From the NCBI GenBank assembly GCA_017536405.1, contig JAFXHL010000068.1, positions 1 to 47,083 of the forward strand: a DNA stretch of 47,083 bases, written 5' to 3'. The notes beneath the pieces were generated by a model. The model saw only the letters and a program-made list of their open reading frames with translations, was not told the origin of the DNA and searched no databases. Origin of the DNA: Oscillospiraceae bacterium. GTDB lineage: Bacteria > Bacillota > Clostridia > Oscillospirales > Ruminococcaceae. Shown here one piece after another: positions 34,005-42,039 of this stretch. The stretch's first letter is position 1. Each line of letters begins with the position of its first letter. Position numbers and translations under genes: made by a program.

Positions 34005-35891
34005 TTAAGATAACTCGAACATACCTGTATAAAGCTGATAATACTTGCCTTTTTGGGCAATAAGCTCGTCGTGGTTTCCTCTTTCAATAATTTTTCCCTT
34101 TTCGAGAACCATTATTGCATGAGAGTTTCTTACTGTTGAAAGTCTGTGTGCGATAACGAAAACTGTTCTGCCTTCCATAAGGCTATCCATACCCTTTTCT
34201 ATGAGTGCTTCTGTTCTTGTGTCGATAGAAGAAGTTGCTTCATCAAGAATGAGCACGGGAGGGTCGGCTACTGCCGCTCTTGCTATTGCTATAAGCTGAC
34301 GCTGACCTTGTGAAAGGTTTGCACCGTCGGCTGTGAGGAGTGTATCATATCCCATAGGAAGATGCTTTATGAATGAATGTGCATTTGCGAGTTTAGCAGC
34401 AGCTATACATTCTTCATCGGTAGCATCAAGTTTTCCGTAACGGATATTTTCCATAACCGTTCCTGTGAAAAGGTGTGTATCCTGAAGCACCATTGAGAGC
34501 GAACGGCGAAGATCTGCCTTCTTGATTTTATTGATATTTATTCCGTCGTATCTTATCTTTCCGTCGGGAACATCATAAAATCTGTTTATAAGGTTTGTTA
34601 TGGTAGTTTTTCCTGCACCCGTAGAACCTACAAACGCTATCTTCTGTCCGTCCTTTGCCCAGAGGCTTATTCCGTTAAGAACGGTTTTATTTTCTTCATA
34701 GCCGAAATAAACATCATCGAATTCAACATTACCTGTAAGTCTTGTGTAGGTAAGTGTTCCGTCGTTATGAGGATGTTTCCATGCCCAGATGCCTGTTCTC
34801 TTTTCGGTTTCCTTAATCTCTCCCTCGGGGGTGATTTCGGCATTGACAAGAGTTACATATCCTTCATCGGTTTCGGGTTCTTCATCAATGATATTGAATA
34901 TTCTTTCAGCACCTGCGAGCGCTATAAGAATACTGTTGAACTGCTGTGAAATCTGTGTTATAGGCATAAAGAATGATTTTGTAAGCTGAACGAATGTCGC
35001 AACCGTTCCGAGTGTGATAATGCCGTTTATAGCCATAATTCCACCGACTACTGCTGTGATTGCGTAGTGTGCGTGGGCAAGGTTACCCATAATAGGCATA
35101 AGGATATTTGCGAATGTATGCGCTTTTGTTGCAGCATTGCAAAGGTCTGAATTTATCTTGTCAAAATCAGATTTGATTGTTTCTTCATAAGAGAAGACTT
35201 TTACGACTTTCTGTCCTTCAATCATTTCTTCGACAAAGCCGTTTACCTTCCCGATTTCTTCCTGCTGTTTCTTAAAATACTTTCCGCTGTTTCCACCGAT
35301 TTTTCCGATAAGGAACATAACAAGGAAAAGCATAAGAACGACAAGTATCGTAAGTTGCCAGCTGAGAACTATCATTGTTACAAAGACAGAAACAATACTG
35401 AGAGTTGTTGTGAAGATATGGGAAATACTGTTGCTTGTCATTTCACGGAGAGCGTCAACATCGTTTGTAAAACGGCTCATAAGTTCGCCGTGAGTATGGG
35501 TATCAAAGAACTTTATAGGAAGTTTCTGAAGTTTCACGAAAAGTTCTGTTCTTACCTTATCAAGTATTCTTGTTGATATATAAAGCATTATCTTATTGAG
35601 GGTAAAGGTTGAAACCGCGCCTATGATATAAACAATGCCTACTGCTAAAACTGCTATTCCGAAATCTGCGATTGTGGGTGCACCTGGAGCTTTCTCAACA
35701 ATGGGTGTTATATAGGTGTCTATAAGTGCCTTGAGGAAAAGAGTTCCCACAATAGAAGCGGCCGAACTGAATATAGCAGTTATTACCGCAATTACAACTA
35801 AAAGTTTATACTCCTTATAGTAAGAAAAAATACGGGAAAAGATTTTCTTTATATCCTTTGGTGCATCGGGAGCTTTCATATTTTTTGCCAT
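34005..35891 (-). CDS. ABC exporter half-transporter B (consensus NBD)
   Basis: 628 residues: six membrane helices, then a nucleotide-binding domain with Walker A GSTGAGKTT (near 422), signature LSQGQ, Walker B VLILDEATSSID (near 545) with the catalytic Glu, and switch His in IAHRLSTV (near 577). An insertion of about 50 residues before the NBD (FNIIDEEPETDEGYVTLVNA onwards) is common in such partners. With the next gene it would form a heterodimeric exporter of the multidrug/lipid type. Start ATG lies 2 nt after the partner stop. Confidence 0.92.
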   Translation of the reverse strand: MAKNMKAPDAPKDIKKIFSRIFSYYKEYKLLVVIAVITAIFSSAASIVGTLFLKALIDTYITPIVEKAPGAPTIADFGIAVLAVGIVYIIGAVSTFTLNKIMLYISTRILDKVRTELFVKLQKLPIKFFDTHTHGELMSRFTNDVDALREMTSNSISHIFTTTLSIVSVFVTMIVLSWQLTILVVLMLFLVMFLIGKIGGNSGKYFKKQQEEIGKVNGFVEEMIEGQKVVKVFSYEETIKSDFDKINSDLCNAATKAHTFANILMPIMGNLAHAHYAITAVVGGIMAINGIITLGTVATFVQLTKSFFMPITQISQQFNSILIALAGAERIFNIIDEEPETDEGYVTLVNAEITPEGEIKETEKRTGIWAWKHPHNDGTLTYTRLTGNVEFDDVYFGYEENKTVLNGISLWAKDGQKIAFVGSTGAGKTTITNLINRFYDVPDGKIRYDGININKIKKADLRRSLSMVLQDTHLFTGTVMENIRYGKLDATDEECIAAAKLANAHSFIKHLPMGYDTLLTADGANLSQGQRQLIAIARAAVADPPVLILDEATSSIDTRTEALIEKGMDSLMEGRTVFVIAHRLSTVRNSHAIMVLEKGKIIERGNHDELIAQKGKYYQLYTGMFELS

Positions 35892-35893
35892 AA

Positions 35894-37618
35894 TTATTCA
35901 GCTCCTTTCTGCTGAGAGTCATATACCTCTCTGTAAATTGCATTTGAAGAAAGAAGTTCCTCGTGAGTTCCTATTCCGTCAATCTTTCCGTCATCAAGAA
36001 CTATTATTCTGTCTGCATCACAAACAGATGAAATTCTCTGCGCGATGATGATAGTTGTTGTATCGGCGAGTTTTTCTCTGAAAGCCTGACGTATTTTGCT
36101 GTCTGTCGCTGTATCGACGGCGCTTGTGCTATCGTCAAGAATAACGATTGCAGGTTTTTTAAGAAGTGCTCTTGCTATACAAAGGCGCTGTTTCTGTCCG
36201 CCTGAAACATTGACTCCTCCCTGTCCCAAATCGGTGTCATAGCCATCAGGGAACGACATAATGAAATCGTGCGCCTGAGCGGCTTTACAAGCTTCATAAA
36301 TCTCTTCATCGGTAGCGTTTTCATCTCCCCATTTGAGATTTTCCTTTATTGTTCCGGAGAAAAGAACATTTTTCTGTAAAACCATAGCAACAGAATTTCT
36401 GAGTGCATCGAGAGTATATTCCTTAACATTCTTTCCGCCGACTAAAACCTCGCCTGAAAGAACATCATAAAGTCTTGGAATAAACTGAACGAGGGTTGTC
36501 TTTGAAGAACCTGTTCCGCCGATTATTCCTATTGTTTCGCCTGATTTAATACTGAGATTTATATTTTCAAGAGTGAGGTTTTCTTTATCCTTTGAATAAC
36601 TGAAATTAACATCTTTAAATTCAACAGAACCATCTGAAACCGATGTAAGTCCGTTTTCGTTATCGGCAACATCAACTTCTTCATCGAAAACTTCAACAAT
36701 TCTTTCAACAGACGCTCTCGAAAGAACGAGTGTTATGAATATCATAGACATCATCATAAGCGACATTAAAATCTGCATGATGTATGTTATGAATCCTAAA
36801 AGTTCACCGTCCTGCATTTCGCCCGCTACCATAAGGTTTCCGCCGAACCAATAGATTGCGAGTGTGCAACCATAGACAACAAGTTGCATAAAAGGCATTG
36901 AATAGATGATAACGCTTTCTGCCTTATACTGCATATCTCTGAGTTTTTCTGATGCATCACGGAATTTCTGGCTTTCGTGGTCTTCTCTTACAAAAGCCTT
37001 TACAACTCTTATTCCGATAAGGTTTTCCTGAATACTTGCATTGAGTGCATCATATTTTTTAAGCATCTTTTCAAAAAGAGGGAATGCAAATTTTGCGATA
37101 ATAATAAGTGCTATTGCGAGAATGGGTATTGCAACAACAAATGTCATCGCGAGTTTGCTGTTTATTCTGAAAGCCTCGAAGGTTGCGATAACAAGCATAA
37201 AAGGCGATCTTACAAATACTCTTATAAGCATCATATATGACATCTGTGTATTTGTAACATCAGTTGTAAGTCTTGTTATAAGGCTCGCTGTGCTGAATTT
37301 ATCAACATTTGCAAAAGAGAAATCCTGAACTTTATCAAAAAGTTTTTTACGGACATTCTTCGCAAAGCCCATCGACGCCTCTGCGGCAAATTTTCCTGAA
37401 AGTGCACCGAACATAAGCGAAAATAATGCCATAGTAATCATTATAGCACCCATCTGTGCGACATATTTGATGTTTCCGAGTTTTATGCCTCTGTCTACTA
37501 TCTCTACCATTACGAGAGGTATTGTAGTTTCGAGGATAACTTCACAGATGACCATTATAGGTGCGAGTATTGACTGTTTAAGATACTTTCCGACACACGG
37601 AAAGAGTTTTTTTATCAT
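35894..37618 (-). CDS. ABC exporter half-transporter A (degenerate NBD)
   Basis: 574 residues: six membrane helices, NBD with Walker A GGTGSSKTT (near 364, second Ser where Gly is usual), signature VSGGQ and Walker B VILDDSTSAVD (near 491). The catalytic Glu is Asp and the switch His is Gln (IIAQRIS, near 522). One of the two ATP sites of the heterodimer should therefore be weak or non-hydrolytic, as in BmrCD/TM287-288 type exporters. ATG with GGGAGG. First gene of the two-gene operon; the substrate is unknown. Confidence 0.92.
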   Translation of the reverse strand: MIKKLFPCVGKYLKQSILAPIMVICEVILETTIPLVMVEIVDRGIKLGNIKYVAQMGAIMITMALFSLMFGALSGKFAAEASMGFAKNVRKKLFDKVQDFSFANVDKFSTASLITRLTTDVTNTQMSYMMLIRVFVRSPFMLVIATFEAFRINSKLAMTFVVAIPILAIALIIIAKFAFPLFEKMLKKYDALNASIQENLIGIRVVKAFVREDHESQKFRDASEKLRDMQYKAESVIIYSMPFMQLVVYGCTLAIYWFGGNLMVAGEMQDGELLGFITYIMQILMSLMMMSMIFITLVLSRASVERIVEVFDEEVDVADNENGLTSVSDGSVEFKDVNFSYSKDKENLTLENINLSIKSGETIGIIGGTGSSKTTLVQFIPRLYDVLSGEVLVGGKNVKEYTLDALRNSVAMVLQKNVLFSGTIKENLKWGDENATDEEIYEACKAAQAHDFIMSFPDGYDTDLGQGGVNVSGGQKQRLCIARALLKKPAIVILDDSTSAVDTATDSKIRQAFREKLADTTTIIIAQRISSVCDADRIIVLDDGKIDGIGTHEELLSSNAIYREVYDSQQKGAE

Positions 37619-37653
37619 CTTTTAATCCTCCCTTAAAAATTATCACAGATATC

Positions 37654-37682
37654 ATTATACTCCTTATATTTTATAATGTAAA
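37654..37682 (-). promoter_or_regulatory. Promoter of the ABC exporter operon
   Basis: TTTACA (37682-37677), 17-nt spacer, TATAAT (37659-37654) on the minus strand. No regulator gene is adjacent. Confidence 0.75.
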
Positions 37683-37790
37683 TTATCTGCAAAAAATTTC
37701 GTCAAATAAGTAATTAAACGGCATTTATAACCCGAAGTTATTGGATAAATTTTCAGACTTTTCACGCGGATTTCACAGAACAAAAAAGAA

Positions 37791-37816
37791 AAACCGCAGA
37801 AATAAATCTGCGGTTT
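37791..37816 (-). terminator. Terminator after ybaK
   Basis: A 10-bp perfect stem (AAACCGCAGA/TCTGCGGTTT) with a 6-nt loop, T-rich downstream on the minus strand. Confidence 0.85.
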
Positions 37817-37820
37817 GTTT

Positions 37821-38297
37821 TTATGTCAGATCCTTATATTCAAAGGGAATGATTTTATCTATATCAGAGGGCGACATTTCAACCTGATAACCTATCTTCC
37901 CTGCACTGAAAAAAATCGTGTCGAAAAGCATAGCGGTTTCGTCAAAAAATGTCTTGAAATACTTTTTCATTCCTATGGGTGAACATCCGCCGTGAATGTA
38001 GCCTGTGAGGGACAAAAGTTCCTTTGATTTGACCATAGAAATTGACTTTTCTCCTGATGCTACTGCCGCTTTTTTGAGGTCGAGTTCTTTATCGACAGGG
38101 ATTGCAAAAACATAGTGTTCTCCCGATTTTCCGACTGTTACAAGTGTTTTGAAAACGCTGTCGTAATCCTCGCCCAAAGCATCGGCTACTTCTGTTCCCG
38201 AAACAGCACCTGAATCAAGATAACAATGACTTTTATATTCTGTCTTGGCGGCATCAAGTATACGCATTACATTTGTTTTTTCTTCTTTTTTAGCCAT
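37821..38297 (-). CDS. ybaK: YbaK/EbsC-type Cys-tRNA(Pro) deacylase
   Basis: 158 residues. The family removes Cys (or another wrong amino acid) from tRNA-Pro. Typical segments: NVMRILDAAKTEYKSHCY, DSVFKTLVT, the catalytic Lys region VFAIPVDKELDLKKAA, and GYIHGGCSPIGMKK. ATG with CGGAG. Co-transcribed 14 nt after the acylphosphatase gene. Confidence 0.9.
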   Translation of the reverse strand: MAKKEEKTNVMRILDAAKTEYKSHCYLDSGAVSGTEVADALGEDYDSVFKTLVTVGKSGEHYVFAIPVDKELDLKKAAVASGEKSISMVKSKELLSLTGYIHGGCSPIGMKKYFKTFFDETAMLFDTIFFSAGKIGYQVEMSPSDIDKIIPFEYKDLT

Positions 38298-38311
38298 ATA
38301 ATTACTCCGAT

Positions 38312-38677
38312 CTATCTATTTACTGCAAATTCTTTTTCTTCTGAATCTACATCAATATCTTCTATAATTTTATTTGTTATTTTAATTCTTTTAAGCGATT
38401 CCATAAAAGAAACAAGAAAATCTATTTTTTCTTCACTTCCCTGAACTTCGGCGAAAACATCGCCGTTTTCGAGATTTTCGCAGAATCCTGTTAAACCAAG
38501 TCTTCTTGCAAGTTCTGAAAATTCAAGTCTGAACCCTATATTCTGGACTTTTCCGCTGAAAGTCATTCTCTTTCTTATTATATCCGAATTTTCACTGAAT
38601 TCAGGAATTTTTGCGTTCTTCACCTGATTTATAACATAGTTATTCTTGAATTTACTGATTTTTTCTTTGATTCCCAT
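38312..38677 (-). CDS. Acylphosphatase with N-terminal extension
   Basis: 121 residues; the acylphosphatase domain of about 85 residues is preceded by about 32 charged residues. The catalytic Arg is in VQNIGFR (usual VQGVGFR) and the catalytic Asn in CENLENGDV. It hydrolyses acyl phosphates; its physiological role is unclear. ATG with GAGG. No promoter is obvious in the 30 nt after the tmRNA terminator, so read-through is possible. Confidence 0.85.
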   Translation of the reverse strand: MGIKEKISKFKNNYVINQVKNAKIPEFSENSDIIRKRMTFSGKVQNIGFRLEFSELARRLGLTGFCENLENGDVFAEVQGSEEKIDFLVSFMESLKRIKITNKIIEDIDVDSEEKEFAVNR

Positions 38678-38709
38678 TTTTATACCTCTTTTATGTAGAA
38701 AAACAAAAT

Positions 38710-38735
38710 AAAAAGCCGCAAAAATGCGACCTTTT
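38710..38735 (-). terminator. Terminator of tmRNA
   Basis: An 11-bp stem with two G-U pairs and a 4-nt loop, ending in TTTTTATTTTG on the minus strand, 8 nt after the CCA end. Confidence 0.8.
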
Positions 38736-38743
38736 ATTTTTGG

Positions 38744-39098
38744 TGGTGGAGGCGAGGAGAATCGAACTCCTGTCCGAAAACCTATTCATACAGTTTTCTC
38801 CGAGCGCAGTCTTTTATTTAAAATTCCCTTATCTTACCGCCAAAAGACAGGCTGAAAGACTCAGTAGTCCTCAATACCTCTGTAAAGCGAGGACGCTCTT
38901 TACAGATGTTCACCACTAATCGACGCCTGTTCCGATGCCGTGGTACTCATCGGGCAGACGCAGGCTTAAGTTAAGCAGCCTGGAGTTCGTAATTATTGTT
39001 AGCGTTTATATTTAAACACAATTACCGGTTTTATAGAGGTCCGATTCCTCTGCTCGCTTGCCATACTTCAAAATCCCCGTCGAAACCTTTACGCCCCC
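38744..39098 (-). ncRNA. ssrA: tmRNA (SsrA)
   Basis: 355 nt. The 5' end GGGGGCG (39098-39092) pairs with CGCCUCC before ACCA (38744). The tRNA-like T arm (GGAGTTCGATTCTCC) is present. The tag reading frame starts at a GCT resume codon and encodes ANNNYELQAA then TAA (about 39000-38968). With SmpB it frees stalled ribosomes and tags the unfinished protein for proteases. Its mature 5' end is only 5 nt past the smpB stop. Confidence 0.96.
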
Positions 39099-39103
39099 GT
39101 GGA

Positions 39104-39562
39104 TTATCTGAGACGTTCTTTAACGGAACGCTCGATTTCACGTTTAGCATCGCGTTTTGCGATATCTTCACGTTTATCGTGAAGTTTTTTACCCTTGCAA
39201 AGACCTATCTGGATTTTTACCCTTGAGTCCTTGAAATAAAGAGAAAGAGGAATAAGGGTCAGTCCCTCCTGCTTTACCTTACCGAAAAGAGAGTTGATTT
39301 CTTTTCTGTGCATCAAAAGTCTTCTGACACGGAAGGGGTCTTTATTGAATATATTACCCTTTTCATAAGGAGATATATGCATTCCTTTGACAAAAAGTTC
39401 GCCGTTGTCGATAGAACACCAGCTGTCTTTTAAATTCACTCCGCCATTTCGGATGGATTTTACTTCTGTTCCGACAAGTTCTATTCCTGCTTCAAAGCTG
39501 TCGATTACGAAATATTCGTGTCTTGCCTGACGATTTTCAGATATTGTCTTGAGTGTTGCCAA
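39104..39562 (-). CDS. smpB: SsrA-binding protein SmpB
   Basis: 152 residues from TTG 39562, 7 nt after GGGAGGTG; this gives a short N-terminus leading to [20 protein letters not shown], the family start. Core motifs: [18 protein letters not shown] and the C-terminal basic tail ([19 protein letters not shown]) that mimics an anticodon stem in the ribosome. Directly upstream of its partner tmRNA. Confidence 0.96.
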   Translation of the reverse strand: MATLKTISENRQARHEYFVIDSFEAGIELVGTEVKSIRNGGVNLKDSWCSIDNGELFVKGMHISPYEKGNIFNKDPFRVRRLLMHRKEINSLFGKVKQEGLTLIPLSLYFKDSRVKIQIGLCKGKKLHDKREDIAKRDAKREIERSVKERLR

Positions 39563-39600
39563 AGGTAATTCACCTCCCATTTTTCTTTTGGTAAGATTAC

Positions 39601-39628
39601 ATTATACCACAATTAAAAAGTTTGTCAA
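39601..39628 (-). promoter_or_regulatory. Promoter of smpB-ssrA
   Basis: TTGACA (39628-39623), 16-nt spacer ending TGTGG, TATAAT (39606-39601); TGG makes an extended -10. Confidence 0.85.
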
Positions 39629-39646
39629 GGGGAAATTTTAAAAAAT

Positions 39647-39667
39647 AAAGCACCACAAGGGTGCTTT
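39647..39667 (-). terminator. Terminator of the CAP lipoprotein gene
   Basis: An 8-bp perfect stem (AAAGCACC/GGTGCTTT) with a 5-nt loop, then ATTTTTT on the minus strand. Confidence 0.85.
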
Positions 39668-39673
39668 TATCTT

Positions 39674-40552
39674 TTAAGGGATATATGTCAGCCCTCTTCT
39701 TGTTTCAACCAATATTACATTGGTATAATGGCTGTTATCGGGTCCGACACAGATAGCAACACCCATATAATTATATCTCGGGTCATCAATAATCGCTTTA
39801 TGTTTGGGAGAACCAAGAAGTTGTGTGTTTACTGTATAACTAGGACTATATGTATCTTTTGTGTTTCCGGGATTCCACATTGTCTGAACTTCTCCGTCCC
39901 AGCGAAGAGAATCGGATATTCCTACCTGATCGAGTGCTGTATCATATTTTGTTCCATCTGGTCTTTTATGCGCGAATAATGTGGGTAATTCATTTGCACG
40001 GATCTGAGATGCGTTTGTTACATAAACGCTGTATTTACATTCCTGAAGTCCGTTCTTTGTTCTGTATTCGTTTATAAGTCTTGCTACTTCATCGCAATAA
40101 GCAATATATTCTGAAGGTGTCATTCTTTCAGGTGCTGGTGGCGGTGTGGTTGTTGTTGCAACTGTTGTAGTTGTAGCTATTGTTGTAGTTGTTGCAACTG
40201 TTGTGGTTGTAGCGACAGTTGTAGTTGTTGCTACTGTGGTGGTAGTTTCAGGAACAGTTGTTGTGGTTTCAGGGGTTGTGGTTTCAGGGGTTGTGGTTTC
40301 AGGGGTTGTGGTTTCTTCTGTTGTAGTAGTTTCGGGAACTGTTGTAGTTGTTTCTGGTGTTGTGGTTTCTTCTGTTGTAGTAGTTTCGGGAACTGCTGTT
40401 GTAGTCGCTACTGTTGTTTCTTCTATTGCAACTGTTTCGGTAATTGCTGTTGTGGTTGTTTCGGCTGAAATATCTGGGGTATCTGTTTTATTACAACCTG
40501 TAAATACTGACAGCATAGCAAAAACTGTTATTAAACTTAAAATCTTTTTCAT
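39674..40552 (-). CDS. CAP/SCP-domain lipoprotein with Thr-rich stalk
   Basis: 292 residues from ATG 40552 with GGAGGAA. A lipoprotein signal ends in LSVFTGC (Cys about 20). Residues about 30-145 are a stalk of repeated ETTTPETTT, VPETTTTEE and VATTTT units. The C-terminal CAP (SCP/PR1-like) domain starts at TPSEYIAYCDEVARLINEYRTKNG and includes ANELPTLFAHKRPDGTKYDT and SPKHKAIIDDPRYNYMGVAICV. Clostridial CAP proteins are secreted or surface proteins of varied function (spore coat, adhesion, lipid binding). The stalk may be glycosylated and span the wall. Own promoter, divergent from the methyltransferase gene. Confidence 0.88.
   Translation of the reverse strand: MKKILSLITVFAMLSVFTGCNKTDTPDISAETTTTAITETVAIEETTVATTTAVPETTTTEETTTPETTTTVPETTTTEETTTPETTTPETTTPETTTTVPETTTTVATTTTVATTTTVATTTTIATTTTVATTTTPPPAPERMTPSEYIAYCDEVARLINEYRTKNGLQECKYSVYVTNASQIRANELPTLFAHKRPDGTKYDTALDQVGISDSLRWDGEVQTMWNPGNTKDTYSPSYTVNTQLLGSPKHKAIIDDPRYNYMGVAICVGPDNSHYTNVILVETRRGLTYIP
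40146..40400. repeat. Tandem repeats coding the Thr-rich stalk
   Basis: Short in-frame repeats, including GGTTTCAGGGGTTGT-type 15-mers repeated three times (about 40266-40310) and GTTGTTGCAACTGTT-like 15-mers before them. They encode the ETTTP and VATTTT units. Such repeats can change length by slippage without breaking the frame when units are multiples of three. Confidence 0.85.
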
Positions 40553-40580
40553 AAGATTCCTCCACAAATCATAATAACAA

Positions 40581-40609
40581 ATTATATCATAAAATCTCTT
40601 AAAAATCAA
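40581..40609 (-). promoter_or_regulatory. Promoter of the CAP lipoprotein gene
   Basis: TTGATT (40609-40604), 17-nt spacer, TATAAT (40586-40581) on the minus strand. Its -35 lies 5 nt from the opposite -35 at 40615. Confidence 0.75.
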
Positions 40610-40614
40610 GGCTA

Positions 40615-40643
40615 TTGAAAAATTGACAAAGTTATTGTATAAT
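40615..40643 (+). promoter_or_regulatory. Promoter of the RlmD-type methyltransferase gene
   Basis: TTGAAA (40615-40620), 17-nt spacer, TATAAT (40638-40643). A perfect TTGACA at 40623 lies only 9 nt before the -10 and is too close to serve it. Confidence 0.7.
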
Positions 40644-40678
40644 TAAGTAACTGATTTTATTTTAAAGAGGAATTTTTT

Positions 40679-42028
40679 ATGTTCAACAAAAACGATATTA
40701 CAGAACTTGATATAACAGATATTACAGACGAAGGAAACGGTGTCGGGAAAGCTGACGGAATCGCCGTTTTTGTTCCGTTTTCAGCAGTAGGCGACAAATT
40801 ATCAGTTAAGATAGTTAAACCGCAGAAAAGTTATGCTTATGGAATTATCGACAGGATAATCACTCCTTCTGAAGACAGAATTGAAAGCGACTGCCCTGTT
40901 TTCAAAAAATGCGGTGGATGTTCTTTAAGGCATATTTCTTATAAATCGGAACTTTCAGTAAAAGACAATATGGTAAGAAATGCATTCAAGAGAATCGGCG
41001 GAATTGAACCGCAGTTTGAAGAAATACTTGGTTGCGATGAAACGGATTATTACAGAAACAAGGCGCAATATCCCGTTTCTAAAACCGATGGCAAGGCGGT
41101 TTTCGGATTTTATGCACAGAGAAGTCACAGAGTTATCCCCTTTGCTGATTGCAGATTACAACCTGAAATCTTTGCGGAAATATCAAGAAAAGTCCTTGAA
41201 ATTGCTGTTAAAAAAGGAATCTCTCCTTATGACGAAATAAGCAATACAGGACTTCTTCGCCACATATTTTTAAGACGCGGATATCATTCGGGCGAAATAA
41301 TGCTTTGTCTTGTTGTAAGAAAGAATTGCAGAAGAGAAATAAAATCACTTGCTAATGAGATAATTCCGATTTACCCTGAAATAAAAACTGTTGTTATGAA
41401 TATAAATCCCGCTAAAACAAATGTGATTATGGGAAAAGAAACAGAGGCTATATATGGCGACGGATTTATTTATGATGAAATGTGTGGGAACAAAATAAAA
41501 CTCGCTCCCGAAGCTTTTTATCAGGTAAATACAAAGCAGGCTGAAAGACTTTACGAAATAGCATCAGAGTATGCGGATTTGAAAGGCGACGAAACACTTT
41601 TAGACCTTTACTGCGGTGCGGGAACTATTGGTCTTTCGATGGCGAAAAAGGTAAAAAAGCTGATAGGCGTTGAAATAATCCCTGAGGCTATTGAAAACGC
41701 AAAAGAAAATGCCATAAGAAACAACATTGACAATACAGAATTCATATGTGGTGACGCGGGAAAAGTTGCATCAGAACTTATAGAAAAAGGAATACGCCCT
41801 GATGTTATTGTTTTAGACCCTGCGAGAAAGGGTTGCGATGATATTGCTATCGGTGCGATAATAAAAATGAATCCACAGAAAATAGTTTATATATCCTGCA
41901 ACCCTGCAACCTGTGCAAGAGACCTTAAAATCCTCTCTGAAAACGGATATAAGGCAGAAAAAGCAAGGGCTGTTGATATGTTCCCGAGGACAAATCATTG
42001 TGAATGTGTTGTAAAACTTACGAAATAA
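40679..42028 (+). CDS. rlmD: 23S rRNA uracil-5-methyltransferase (RlmD/RumA family)
   Basis: 449 residues. An N-terminal TRAM domain (TDITDEGNGVGKADGIAVFVP), an iron-sulfur cluster motif (CPVFKKCGGCSLRH, fourth Cys in FADC), a SAM-binding motif (LLDLYCGAGTIGLSMA), DPARKGCD and the catalytic Cys in SCNPATCARDL. It makes m5U in 23S rRNA; RlmC/RlmD/RlmCD subtype cannot be told from this alone. ATG with AGAGG. Confidence 0.88.
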   Translation: MFNKNDITELDITDITDEGNGVGKADGIAVFVPFSAVGDKLSVKIVKPQKSYAYGIIDRIITPSEDRIESDCPVFKKCGGCSLRHISYKSELSVKDNMVRNAFKRIGGIEPQFEEILGCDETDYYRNKAQYPVSKTDGKAVFGFYAQRSHRVIPFADCRLQPEIFAEISRKVLEIAVKKGISPYDEISNTGLLRHIFLRRGYHSGEIMLCLVVRKNCRREIKSLANEIIPIYPEIKTVVMNINPAKTNVIMGKETEAIYGDGFIYDEMCGNKIKLAPEAFYQVNTKQAERLYEIASEYADLKGDETLLDLYCGAGTIGLSMAKKVKKLIGVEIIPEAIENAKENAIRNNIDNTEFICGDAGKVASELIEKGIRPDVIVLDPARKGCDDIAIGAIIKMNPQKIVYISCNPATCARDLKILSENGYKAEKARAVDMFPRTNHCECVVKLTK

Positions 42029-42039
42029 AGGTGAAAATA

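Noticed and set aside
40146..40400. Regular short repeats that might be a CRISPR array
   Set aside because: No unique spacers; the repeats are short, in frame and encode the Thr-rich stalk of the CAP lipoprotein.
40146..40574. Rightward Val-rich open frame of 142 codons
   Set aside because: It is the antisense shadow of the Thr-rich stalk and lipoprotein signal, with no ribosome site.
40623..40643. TTGACA at 40623 as the -35 of the rlmD promoter
   Set aside because: Only 9 nt separate it from TATAAT; TTGAAA at 40615 gives the proper 17-nt spacing.
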